From JAVBOW01 sp031550125 (GTDB lineage Bacteria > Bacteroidota > Bacteroidia > Bacteroidales > Rikenellaceae): 46,859 bases of DNA. The DNA lies in contig JAVBOW010000034.1 in assembly GCA_031550125.1 (NCBI GenBank), positions 1 to 46,859 of the forward strand. Direction: 5' to 3'. Below the pieces are notes generated by a model. The model made no database searches, was not told the DNA's origin, and saw only the letters and a list, made by a program, of their open reading frames with translations. A program made the position numbers and the translations under genes. How positions within the stretch are numbered: position 1 is the first letter of the stretch; each line of letters opens with the position of its first letter. Below are positions 17,874-24,550 of this stretch, in pieces.

Positions 17874-17969
17874 CGATCGGTCTGGAAAACAGGCTGGCGT
17901 CCAGACATGCGGTGCAGTAAAGCGCTACGCCTTAAAATAACGCCGCCGCACAATAACTGAGACCGATCC
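17874..17969 (+). repeat. Dispersed structured repeat, copy C (internally deleted)
   Basis: About 96 bp. It keeps the left end (GGAAAACAGGCTGGCG, matching AAAACAGGTTGGCG of A and B) and the right end (CAATAACTGAGACCGATC), but lacks the central arms. Its ends, GATCGGTCT and AGACCGATC, pair perfectly over 9 bp. Compared with A and B, an A-T pair is replaced by G-C and a G-U by A-T. A TTTTTCG run follows the right end, as at copy B. It fills most of the gap between the outer-membrane protein gene and rfbC. Confidence 0.8.
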
Positions 17970-18008
17970 GTTTTTCGCACCCATATGCAAATTATGGCCC
18001 AAACCAGA

Positions 18009-18572
18009 TTACAGGCCCAGGGCCGAGAGCGAAGGCAGCACGCGGTCCTTGGCCGATATGACCAGATCGGACTCCGAAAGGCCCCATTCGCCGAGCCTCC
18101 AGTCGACGTTAATGCGGGAATCGTTCCATGCCACCCCTCCGTCGAACTCGGGCATGTAATATTCGGTGCATTTATACAGCAGGTTAGTATCGTCCTCAAG
18201 GGCGAGAAAACCGTGAGCGAAGCCGGGAGGGATATAGAATTGGCGGCGGTTATCTGCCGACAGCACCGCCGAAGTCCATTTCATGAACGTGGGGCTGCCC
18301 GAACGTATATCTACGGCGACATCCAGCACGCTGCCCGAGACCACCCGCACAAGTTTGCCCTGTGGATGCTCGCTCTGGAAATGCAGTCCGCGGAGTACGC
18401 CCCTGCGCGAGCAGGAATGGTTGTCCTGCACGAACTCCTGCGGCAGGCCCGCCGCGGCAAAATCGCGGCCGGCGAAACTTTCCATGAAAAAACCGCGTTC
18501 GTCGGCCCACGACGCGGGTTCAACTATAACCACGCCCTCTATGCCGGCGGGAATGAATTTAAAGACGCCCAT
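18009..18572 (-). CDS. rfbC: dTDP-4-dehydrorhamnose 3,5-epimerase
   Basis: 187 residues from the ATG at 18572; a GTG one codon upstream is also possible. RmlC epimerises C3 and C5 of dTDP-4-keto-6-deoxyglucose in dTDP-L-rhamnose synthesis. Cupin-fold family motifs are WADERGFFMESF, FVQDNHSCSRRGVLRGLHFQ (containing the catalytic His), GKLVRVVSGSVLDVAVDIR, and PPGFAHGFLALEDD. It overlaps the end of rfbA by 14 bases, so translation is coupled. rfbB and rfbD, needed to complete the pathway, are not in the window. Confidence 0.95.
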   Translation of the reverse strand: MGVFKFIPAGIEGVVIVEPASWADERGFFMESFAGRDFAAAGLPQEFVQDNHSCSRRGVLRGLHFQSEHPQGKLVRVVSGSVLDVAVDIRSGSPTFMKWTSAVLSADNRRQFYIPPGFAHGFLALEDDTNLLYKCTEYYMPEFDGGVAWNDSRINVDWRLGEWGLSESDLVISAKDRVLPSLSALGL

Positions 18573-19440
18573 CACAAAGGGATAAAAGGTATTGTCCGTA
18601 ATTGTTCTTCGCCATCGGCGCAGCCAGGCGGCGCAGCGTGTCGACGTCGATCCAGCCTTTGCGGAAAGCTATCTCCTCGAGGCAGGCTATCTTCAGCCCC
18701 TGGCGCTTCTCTATTGCCTCGACGAATACCGTCGCCTCGGAGAGCGAATCGTGCGTACCGGTGTCGAGCCAGGCGAATCCGCGCGAGAATAGCTGGACGT
18801 AGAGGCTGTTGTCGTTGAGGTACCATTCGTTGACGGCGGTTATCTCAAGTTCCCCCCGGGCCGACGGCTTCACGTTTTTAGCCACCTCCACAACGCTGTT
18901 GGGATAGAAATAGAGACCCGGGACGGCATAGTTGCTGCGCGGTTTGAGCGGCTTCTCCTCAATGCTCACGGCGCGGTTGCCGGCGTCGAACTCTATCACG
19001 CCGTAGCGCTCCGGGTCGCGCACGAGATAGCCGAAAATAGTGGCGAGGCGCTCCTTGGCCGCCCTCTCGACGCAATTAACGAGCATGGTGGTGAAACCCT
19101 GCCCGTAAAAGATGTTGTCGCCAAGGACGAGGCACACGTCGTCGCCGCCGATAAACTTCTCGCCCAGGATAAAAGCCTGCGCCAGGCCGTCGGGCGAAGG
19201 CTGCACCACATATTCGAACCTCACGCCGAACTCCTCGCCCGTACCGAAAAGACGGCGGAACATGGGCAGGTCTTCGGGAGTGGAGATAATAAGTATATCG
19301 CGTATGCCGGCCAGCATCAACACCGAAACGGGATAATAGACCATCGGTTTGTCATAAACCGGAAGCAGTTGTTTGGAGATACCCTTGGTTATCGGGTAAA
19401 GCCTTGTGCCGGAACCTCCGGCCAGAACTATGCCTTTCAT
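18559..19440 (-). CDS. rfbA: Glucose-1-phosphate thymidylyltransferase
   Basis: 293 residues, normal for RmlA. It joins glucose 1-phosphate to dTTP, giving dTDP-glucose, the entry to dTDP-rhamnose and related sugars for O-antigen and S-layer or surface glycans. The nucleotide-binding motif GIVLAGGSGTRLYPITKG is at the N-terminus, with KQLLPVYDKPMVYYP next. VLGDNIFYGQG and IEEKPLKPRSNYAVPGLYFY are other family signatures, and WLDTGTHDSL is near the C-terminus. It precedes and overlaps rfbC. A near-consensus -7 box (GATATTTG on the minus strand, 19463-19470) lies about 25 bases upstream. Confidence 0.96.
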   Translation of the reverse strand: MKGIVLAGGSGTRLYPITKGISKQLLPVYDKPMVYYPVSVLMLAGIRDILIISTPEDLPMFRRLFGTGEEFGVRFEYVVQPSPDGLAQAFILGEKFIGGDDVCLVLGDNIFYGQGFTTMLVNCVERAAKERLATIFGYLVRDPERYGVIEFDAGNRAVSIEEKPLKPRSNYAVPGLYFYPNSVVEVAKNVKPSARGELEITAVNEWYLNDNSLYVQLFSRGFAWLDTGTHDSLSEATVFVEAIEKRQGLKIACLEEIAFRKGWIDVDTLRRLAAPMAKNNYGQYLLSLCDGRL

Positions 19441-19553
19441 TTGGAAAAACAGATTATTTACGCAAATATCGGTATTATCCGCGAGTTTTCAATGGTAGAT
19501 GTCTCTTTTTCGGAAAATTAGTTGTAATTTAGTCGCCAAAATAATATTGATTT

Positions 19554-20870
19554 ATGAAAATAGCTATTGTAGGAACAGGTTATGTCGGGCTGGTGACAGG
19601 CACGTGCTTCTCCGACCTTGGCGTTGACGTAACTTGCATAGACGTAAACGAAAAGAAAATCGAAGACCTCAAAAACGGCATCATACCCATTTATGAGCCG
19701 GGGCTGGAGGCGATGGTGCATAAGAACGTAGAGGGCGGCAGGCTCCATTTTGATACCTCGCTGGCCAAAGTTATAGATCAGGTGGAGGTAATATTCTCCG
19801 CCGTAGGGACGCCTCCCGGGGAGGGCGGCGCGGCAGACCTCAGATATGTGCTGGAAGTGGCCCGGGAAGTGGGACGCACGATGAACGGCTATAAACTGGT
19901 GGTGACCAAATCAACCGTCCCCGTAGGCACGGCCATGAAGGTGAAGGCGGCCATCAGGGAGGAACTCGACCGCCGCGGACTAAACCTGCCTTTCGACGTT
20001 GCGTCGAATCCCGAATTCCTCAAGGAGGGAGACGCCATAAACGATTTCAGCAAACCCAACCGCATAGTGGTGGGCGTGGAGAGCGACACCGCACGCAAAT
20101 TAATGGACAAACTGTACAAAGCATTCACGCTCAACGGACATCCTGTGATCTACATGGATATACCGTCGGCCGAAATGACAAAATACGCCGCCAACTCGAT
20201 GCTCGCAACGCGCATCAGTTTCATGAACGACATAGCCAACCTGTGCGATAAAACCGGAGCCGACGTCAACATGGTACGCCGCGGAATAGGCTCGGACGAG
20301 CGCATAGGAAGCAAATTCCTCTACGCAGGATGCGGCTACGGCGGCTCGTGCTTCCCGAAAGACGTGCAGGCGCTCATACAGACCGGGGCCGAGAACGGCT
20401 GCCAGATGAGGGTACTCAGGGCGGTAGAGGAAGTGAATGAAGACCAAAAGACGGTGGTGTTCAACAAATTGAACGCCCACTTCGAGAGAAAACTGTCGGG
20501 CAAGACATTCACCGTGTGGGGCCTGTCGTTCAAACCCAACACCGACGATATGCGCGTGGCGCCCTCGCTGACGGTGATCGCCCTGCTGCAACAGGCCGGA
20601 GCCACGGTTAGGGTTTACGACCCGGTGGCGATGGAAGAGGCCCACAAATCCCTGGGCGACAGCGTATATTACGCAAAGGACATATACGACGCCGCAGACG
20701 GCGCTTCGGCCATACTTATGATGACCGAGTGGAAAGACTTCCGCATGCCCCACTGGGCCGAGATAAAACGCAGGATGAAATACCATCTCGTCATCGACGG
20801 TCGCAATGTCTACGACAAAGAGCTGCTCCAGAACGAAGGGTTCTTCCACGTGGGAATAGGAATAAGGTAA
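19554..20870 (+). CDS. ugd: UDP-glucose 6-dehydrogenase
   Basis: 438 residues. It oxidises UDP-glucose twice with NAD to UDP-glucuronate. The N-terminal Rossmann motif is MKIAIVGTGYVGLVTG. The catalytic cysteine is Cys266 in the hallmark segment CGYGGSCFPKD. The C-terminal UDP-binding domain carries WGLSFKPNTDDMR. It starts divergently from rfbA with 113 bp between, and the uxs gene follows 11 bases later. Its product is the substrate of uxs, so the pair forms a two-step route from UDP-glucose to UDP-xylose. Confidence 0.97.
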   Translation: MKIAIVGTGYVGLVTGTCFSDLGVDVTCIDVNEKKIEDLKNGIIPIYEPGLEAMVHKNVEGGRLHFDTSLAKVIDQVEVIFSAVGTPPGEGGAADLRYVLEVAREVGRTMNGYKLVVTKSTVPVGTAMKVKAAIREELDRRGLNLPFDVASNPEFLKEGDAINDFSKPNRIVVGVESDTARKLMDKLYKAFTLNGHPVIYMDIPSAEMTKYAANSMLATRISFMNDIANLCDKTGADVNMVRRGIGSDERIGSKFLYAGCGYGGSCFPKDVQALIQTGAENGCQMRVLRAVEEVNEDQKTVVFNKLNAHFERKLSGKTFTVWGLSFKPNTDDMRVAPSLTVIALLQQAGATVRVYDPVAMEEAHKSLGDSVYYAKDIYDAADGASAILMMTEWKDFRMPHWAEIKRRMKYHLVIDGRNVYDKELLQNEGFFHVGIGIR

Positions 20871-20881
20871 GGTTTACGGCG

Positions 20882-21829
20882 ATGAAAAGAATTTTAGTTA
20901 CGGGAGGCGCAGGATTCATCGGGTCGCACCTATGCGAAAGGCTGCTCAGGGACGGCAACGACGTAATCTGCCTGGACAACTATTTCACAGGCAGCAAAGA
21001 TAATATCCGCCACCTGATCGATAACAACCATTTCGAGCTGGTACGCCACGACGTCATCGAGCCGTACAACGCCGAGGTTGACCAGATCTACAACCTCGCG
21101 TGTCCCGCCTCGCCGGTGCATTACCAGTACAACCCCATCAAAACCACCAAAATATCGGTAATGGGGGCGCTCAATATGCTCACCCTGGCCAAAAGGGTAC
21201 GCGCGCGCATATTGCAGGCGTCCACGAGCGAGGTTTACGGCGACCCGGACATCCATCCGCAACCCGAATCGTACTGGGGCAACGTCAACACCATTGGCAT
21301 ACGTTCATGCTACGACGAGGGCAAACGCTGCGCCGAAACCCTGTTCATGGACTATCACCGCCAAACCGGCACCGACATAAAGATCATACGCATATTCAAC
21401 ACCTACGGCCCCAGGATGCACCCGCAGGACGGACGCGTGGTGTCGAATTTCATAGTACAGGCCCTGCGCGGAGAGAACATAACCATATACGGCGACGGCC
21501 ACCAGACGCGCAGTTTCCAGTATGTGGACGACTTGATCGAAGGCATGATACGCATGATGGATACCGGCCCGGATTTCACCGGACCGGTGAACATAGGCAA
21601 TCCCGGCGAATTCAGCATGCTTGAGTTGGCCGACATAGTGATAGAACTCACCGGGGCCAAATCGAAGATAGTCTTCGAGCCGCTCCCGAGCGACGATCCG
21701 CGCCAACGTAAACCAGACATCACCCTCGCCCGCGAAAAGTTGGGCGGTTGGGAGCCTAAGGTGCAGCTGCGCCAGGGGCTGGGCAAGACCATCGCCTATT
21801 TCGACGACATCCTGAGGAAAGGCAGGTAA
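20882..21829 (+). CDS. uxs: UDP-glucuronate decarboxylase (UDP-xylose synthase)
   Basis: 315 residues from ATG 20882 (MKRILVTGGAGFIGSH). It is an extended short-chain dehydrogenase that oxidises, decarboxylates and re-reduces UDP-glucuronate to UDP-xylose. The NAD-binding GGAGFIGSH motif, the LDNYFTGSKDNI segment, and the catalytic Tyr144-x-x-x-Lys148 (YDEGK) are intact. STSEVYGDPDIHPQPESYWGN is typical of UXS. An in-frame upstream extension to 20729 overlaps ugd and lacks family similarity. It follows ugd by 11 bases. No glycosyltransferase that would use UDP-xylose is visible in the window. Confidence 0.95.
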   Translation: MKRILVTGGAGFIGSHLCERLLRDGNDVICLDNYFTGSKDNIRHLIDNNHFELVRHDVIEPYNAEVDQIYNLACPASPVHYQYNPIKTTKISVMGALNMLTLAKRVRARILQASTSEVYGDPDIHPQPESYWGNVNTIGIRSCYDEGKRCAETLFMDYHRQTGTDIKIIRIFNTYGPRMHPQDGRVVSNFIVQALRGENITIYGDGHQTRSFQYVDDLIEGMIRMMDTGPDFTGPVNIGNPGEFSMLELADIVIELTGAKSKIVFEPLPSDDPRQRKPDITLAREKLGGWEPKVQLRQGLGKTIAYFDDILRKGR

Positions 21830-21833
21830 CACG

Positions 21834-21909
21834 TTTCAGCCTTATAGGCAATAAACAGCGAGGCGCGCCGGATGGCGCGCCTCGCTGTTTATTGCCTATA
21901 AGGCTGAAA
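21834..21909. terminator. Bidirectional terminator, 36-bp perfect stem
   Basis: Arms 21834-21869 and 21874-21909 are perfectly complementary around the loop GGAT. It lies five bases after the uxs stop and one base before the stop codon of the convergent lipoprotein gene. This is the longest perfect hairpin in the window. Confidence 0.88.
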
Positions 21910-21910
21910 A

Positions 21911-22447
21911 TTAACCTTCTTCGAAAGGATCGTACTCCTCAAGCGTTCCGACATATTTGCCAACGAGTTTCTTGCCGTTTGCGGTGCAGTCGAAATTAAG
22001 CGTATAGATATCGTTGTTTACGCTGACGATGAGCTTGCCGGCGGTGATATCGCAAAACGTATCCACCTCTTCGTCTATTTCACCGTTTCCGTCGACATCG
22101 AATACTACGTAAGAATATTCCAAACCGAAAACATTGGGTACAGAGAGGTCGGCGTTGAAATTATAGGTTCCTGCAACAAGGTGATCCTTATCCGCGGGCA
22201 AATGCACGTCGAAGAATACAGCTTCGCTTTCGCCGTACAGACCGACGTAAACATTCGAAAGGCCCGTCTCGTATATACCGGCGTAATTACCCTGGTCGCC
22301 TTCGAAAAGCTCGTAGGTTTGGTTGTCGTAGGTGAATGTGTTGCTTTCTACGGGTGTTTTCCCGCCCTCGTCGCCGTCTTTGCTGCACGAGGTGGAAAGC
22401 AAACCCATTGAGATAACCAGCAGTGCCGGGAGTAAGAATTTCTTCAT
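21911..22447 (-). CDS. Small lipoprotein of unknown function
   Basis: 178 residues from the ATG at 22447 (MKKFLLPALLVISMGLLSTSC). A longer reading to 22528 would put residues before an obvious signal peptide. The lipobox is LSTSC, with Ser and Asp after the Cys (CSKDGDEGG), consistent with a Bacteroidota surface-exposed lipoprotein. The remainder is beta-rich: YDNQTYELFEGDQGNYAGIY, YVVFDVDGNGEIDEEVD, and a C-terminal KLVGKYVGTLEEYD. DVDGNGEIDEE resembles a calcium-binding acidic loop, but a single loop is weak evidence. I recognise no named family. Confidence 0.85.
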   Translation of the reverse strand: MKKFLLPALLVISMGLLSTSCSKDGDEGGKTPVESNTFTYDNQTYELFEGDQGNYAGIYETGLSNVYVGLYGESEAVFFDVHLPADKDHLVAGTYNFNADLSVPNVFGLEYSYVVFDVDGNGEIDEEVDTFCDITAGKLIVSVNNDIYTLNFDCTANGKKLVGKYVGTLEEYDPFEEG

Positions 22448-22487
22448 GATCGTGTTTGATAAATTAGTGAATGTTTTTTCAACAGCG

Positions 22488-22495
22488 TAAAGATA
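22488..22495 (-). promoter_or_regulatory. Probable promoter of the 21911 lipoprotein gene
   Basis: TATCTTTA on the minus strand is one base from TAnnTTTG. A TTTG lies 21 bases further upstream, fitting the -33 element. The start codon is about 40 bases downstream. Confidence 0.5.
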
Positions 22496-22718
22496 TTGTT
22501 TTTTTACCCGTAAATCCAAATAATTCAAGGAGAAACTGCCTCAACCGGCAAAAGGTTTGTTTTTTCACTCAATTATAACTATAATTGTATACACTATCCG
22601 TCACTCATTAAACCCTGCGCCTATGGGAAAATAACAAAAATATTTAACCCAAAATAATTCCCCGCTCCGCCACCAAGAAGCGAACGGGTTGACATAAAAA
22701 GCGTTAGCTTTAATTATT

Positions 22719-22836
22719 GCCTCTGAAACTTCGACAATTTCACCGGCTGCAATGAGTAAAGCGTAAACGCTCACGTACTACATACGTGGGCTTTACTCAT
22801 TTATTTTGCAGCCAGGTAGTCGAAGACCTCAGAGGC
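22719..22836. repeat. 118-bp interrupted palindrome
   Basis: Nested complementary blocks share one centre: GCCTCTGA (22719-22726) with TCAGAGGC (22829-22836); TTCGAC with GTCGAA; GGCTGCAA with TTGCAGCC; TGAGTAAAGC with GCTTTACTCA; and CACGTA with TACGTG around the tip. The unpaired stretches between blocks differ in length on the two sides. It sits in a 475-bp gene-free interval (22448-22922) between divergent lipoprotein genes. The sequence differs from the dispersed A-D repeat. Nothing else was seen in this interval. Confidence 0.85.
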
Positions 22837-22923
22837 AGATGAATGACAGTATTGTCCCACGTTTTTTATGTACCTGCATCAAACGAATGCTCCGGGACAG
22901 GGCGCACATAATTCAACTTTAAA

Positions 22924-23316
22924 ATGAAAAAAATATGGTTTCTCGCGGTAATACTCACCGCGCTGGCATTCTGTATATCCGGATGTTCGAAAGACGGCGA
23001 CGACAGAAAAGGGATAGAAATTACCGGTTGTCAGTATATGTACTATTCCGGTTCATTGTCATCACACAGCATGAGGTTCCTGGTAATGAACAACACCGAT
23101 AATCCTGTCCATTGGATAGGATGCACGTTCAAACTCTATGACGACAAAACCATGATATATTCCAATCACATTGAATTCGGTTCCAAAACATATAAGAACA
23201 TGGAAATTCCTGCGCACGGCACCCAATACACCCCGTGGATATCGCAGACGGTACCTATATCGGAATCTTACACGTATTATCCGGACAACCTCGAATATTA
23301 CACTATCAACGAATAA
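22924..23316 (+). CDS. Small lipoprotein, first of a tandem pair
   Basis: 130 residues with a signal peptide and lipobox (AFCISGCSKDG). The mature part is a small predicted beta-sandwich. It shares with the next gene the pattern F-V/I-M/C-N-T/E-D-NPVHWI, then FGSKTYKNM and HGTQYTP. This suggests a domain of the kind that lies on cell-surface lipoproteins, but no family is recognised. The gene is three bases from the next start, so the two are co-transcribed. It is preceded by a long gene-free region containing a palindrome. Confidence 0.8.
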   Translation: MKKIWFLAVILTALAFCISGCSKDGDDRKGIEITGCQYMYYSGSLSSHSMRFLVMNNTDNPVHWIGCTFKLYDDKTMIYSNHIEFGSKTYKNMEIPAHGTQYTPWISQTVPISESYTYYPDNLEYYTINE

Positions 23317-23319
23317 CCC

Positions 23320-23739
23320 ATGAGAAAGATGATAATCAAGACAATCGCAGTGGCGATCGCCGCCGCCGCAATATTTTCCGGCTGTAAAAAAGACGATGCG
23401 TCGCCCGCCGAAATAAGCGACGGCAGGGCTTATCCAAACTCTATCTATGCTCAATATTATACCGGATCGAGCACGACGGAACAGGTTAAATTCATGATTT
23501 GCAACGAAACGGACAAAGCCGTACACTGGATAAAATTCAAATGCATTTATCGCGACACTGCCGGCGAAGTGGTTATAAACAAGATTTTTGAATTTGGCTC
23601 CAAAACGGATAAAAATATGATGACCATAGACCCGGGGTGTACACAATATACGCCATCTGTCAAATATCAGATGCCTTTGATATATGTCTCTGACGACGCA
23701 TACAGTTGGAATTATGAAGATTTAACTTATACCCACTAA
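23320..23739 (+). CDS. Small lipoprotein, second of a tandem pair
   Basis: 139 residues with a signal peptide and lipobox (AIFSGCKKDD). It aligns with the preceding protein through FMICNETDKAVHWIKF, then IFEFGSKTDKNM and CTQYTPS. The mature domains are clearly paralogous but the signal peptides and N-terminal linkers differ. It starts 3 bases after the first copy and is followed 5 bases later by a third envelope protein gene. Function is unknown. The pair looks like a local duplication followed by divergence. Confidence 0.8.
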   Translation: MRKMIIKTIAVAIAAAAIFSGCKKDDASPAEISDGRAYPNSIYAQYYTGSSTTEQVKFMICNETDKAVHWIKFKCIYRDTAGEVVINKIFEFGSKTDKNMMTIDPGCTQYTPSVKYQMPLIYVSDDAYSWNYEDLTYTH

Positions 23740-23744
23740 AAGCC

Positions 23745-24482
23745 ATGAAACATATCGTAATCGTTTTGGCATTGCTCGCCGTATGCGGGCAGGCCGTCGC
23801 ACAGGACATAATCGTTATGCGGAGCGAGAAAAAAGTGACAGCCAAAATCCTTGAAATAACTCCGTCGACAATATCTTATCTCGAATGGGACAATCAGGAT
23901 GGGCCCAAGTACACCGTTAACATTTCCGACATCGCGTCTATAATATTCGCCAACGGCAAAGTGCAGGTTTTCGAGGCGGCGCCCGCGCAGGTTGTCAGAC
24001 AAGCCACAATCCAAAGTATCGGAAAAGCGGATGAGCCTGTGCTGATGCCATTAAAACTGGAAGGCCCGACGATGTGGAAAGCGGCCAAGGCGGACGGGCG
24101 AAAGATAACCCGCAAAGAATTTATTGTGTATGCCGAACAAGATGCCGATGCGGATATGAAGGCCAGTATCCAGAAGTTCAAAAACAAAAATACAACCGAG
24201 AACATAGTGGCATATAGTCTGTTGGGATTGGTAACGATAGGCAATATAATGCATCTGAGCGACGATCTTGAGGAGAGTTATTCGCTCAATGCCCTGCAAA
24301 TTATAGGGATAGGCGGATGCGTCATTATGCTTTTCGATCCTTTGGGTATAAAATCACAGGGAATCAAGGTGAGTGACATGTATAATGGTCGACGCAAAAC
24401 GACGACTTTGAATACAAAGCCCTCGTCGACGCTTATGTTCGGATTCACCTCTTCCGGGGTGGGATTTTCGTACCGTTTTTGA
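23745..24482 (+). CDS. Secreted or envelope protein of unknown function
   Basis: 245 residues with a signal peptide (MKHIVIVLALLAVCGQAVAQ). Residues 20-70 form a small beta-rich module, DIIVMRSEKKVTAKILEITPST followed by YLEWDNQDGPKYTVNISDI, which recurs at the start of many Bacteroidota secreted proteins. It ends in FANGKVQVF. The middle is helical and charged, then come two short hydrophobic stretches (NIVAYSLLGLVTIGNIM and LQIIGIGGCVIMLF) that could be membrane segments. The C-terminus ends in Phe (GVGFSYRF), as in outer-membrane strands. It follows two paralogous lipoproteins in one transcript, so the three may form a complex. No function is assigned. Confidence 0.75.
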   Translation: MKHIVIVLALLAVCGQAVAQDIIVMRSEKKVTAKILEITPSTISYLEWDNQDGPKYTVNISDIASIIFANGKVQVFEAAPAQVVRQATIQSIGKADEPVLMPLKLEGPTMWKAAKADGRKITRKEFIVYAEQDADADMKASIQKFKNKNTTENIVAYSLLGLVTIGNIMHLSDDLEESYSLNALQIIGIGGCVIMLFDPLGIKSQGIKVSDMYNGRRKTTTLNTKPSSTLMFGFTSSGVGFSYRF

Positions 24483-24487
24483 CGATT

Positions 24488-24538
24488 TATCCGTAAAACA
24501 GGAGGCGCACTTTCAGTGCGCCTCCTGTTTTACGGATA
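24488..24538. terminator. Bidirectional terminator, 24-bp perfect stem
   Basis: Arms 24488-24511 and 24515-24538 pair perfectly around a three-base loop (TTC). It begins six bases after the stop of the 23745 gene and lies 12 bases before the stop of the convergent giant gene. Confidence 0.88.
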
Positions 24539-24550
24539 TGCAAGCGGGTT

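Noticed and set aside
20729..20881. N-terminal extension of the uxs gene
   Set aside because: It overlaps ugd in another frame, and the Rossmann fold begins cleanly at MKRILVTGG from 20882.
23320..23739. A frameshifted duplicate of the 22924 lipoprotein
   Set aside because: Both frames are intact, have separate signal peptides, and diverge too much in the linkers to be a recent broken copy.
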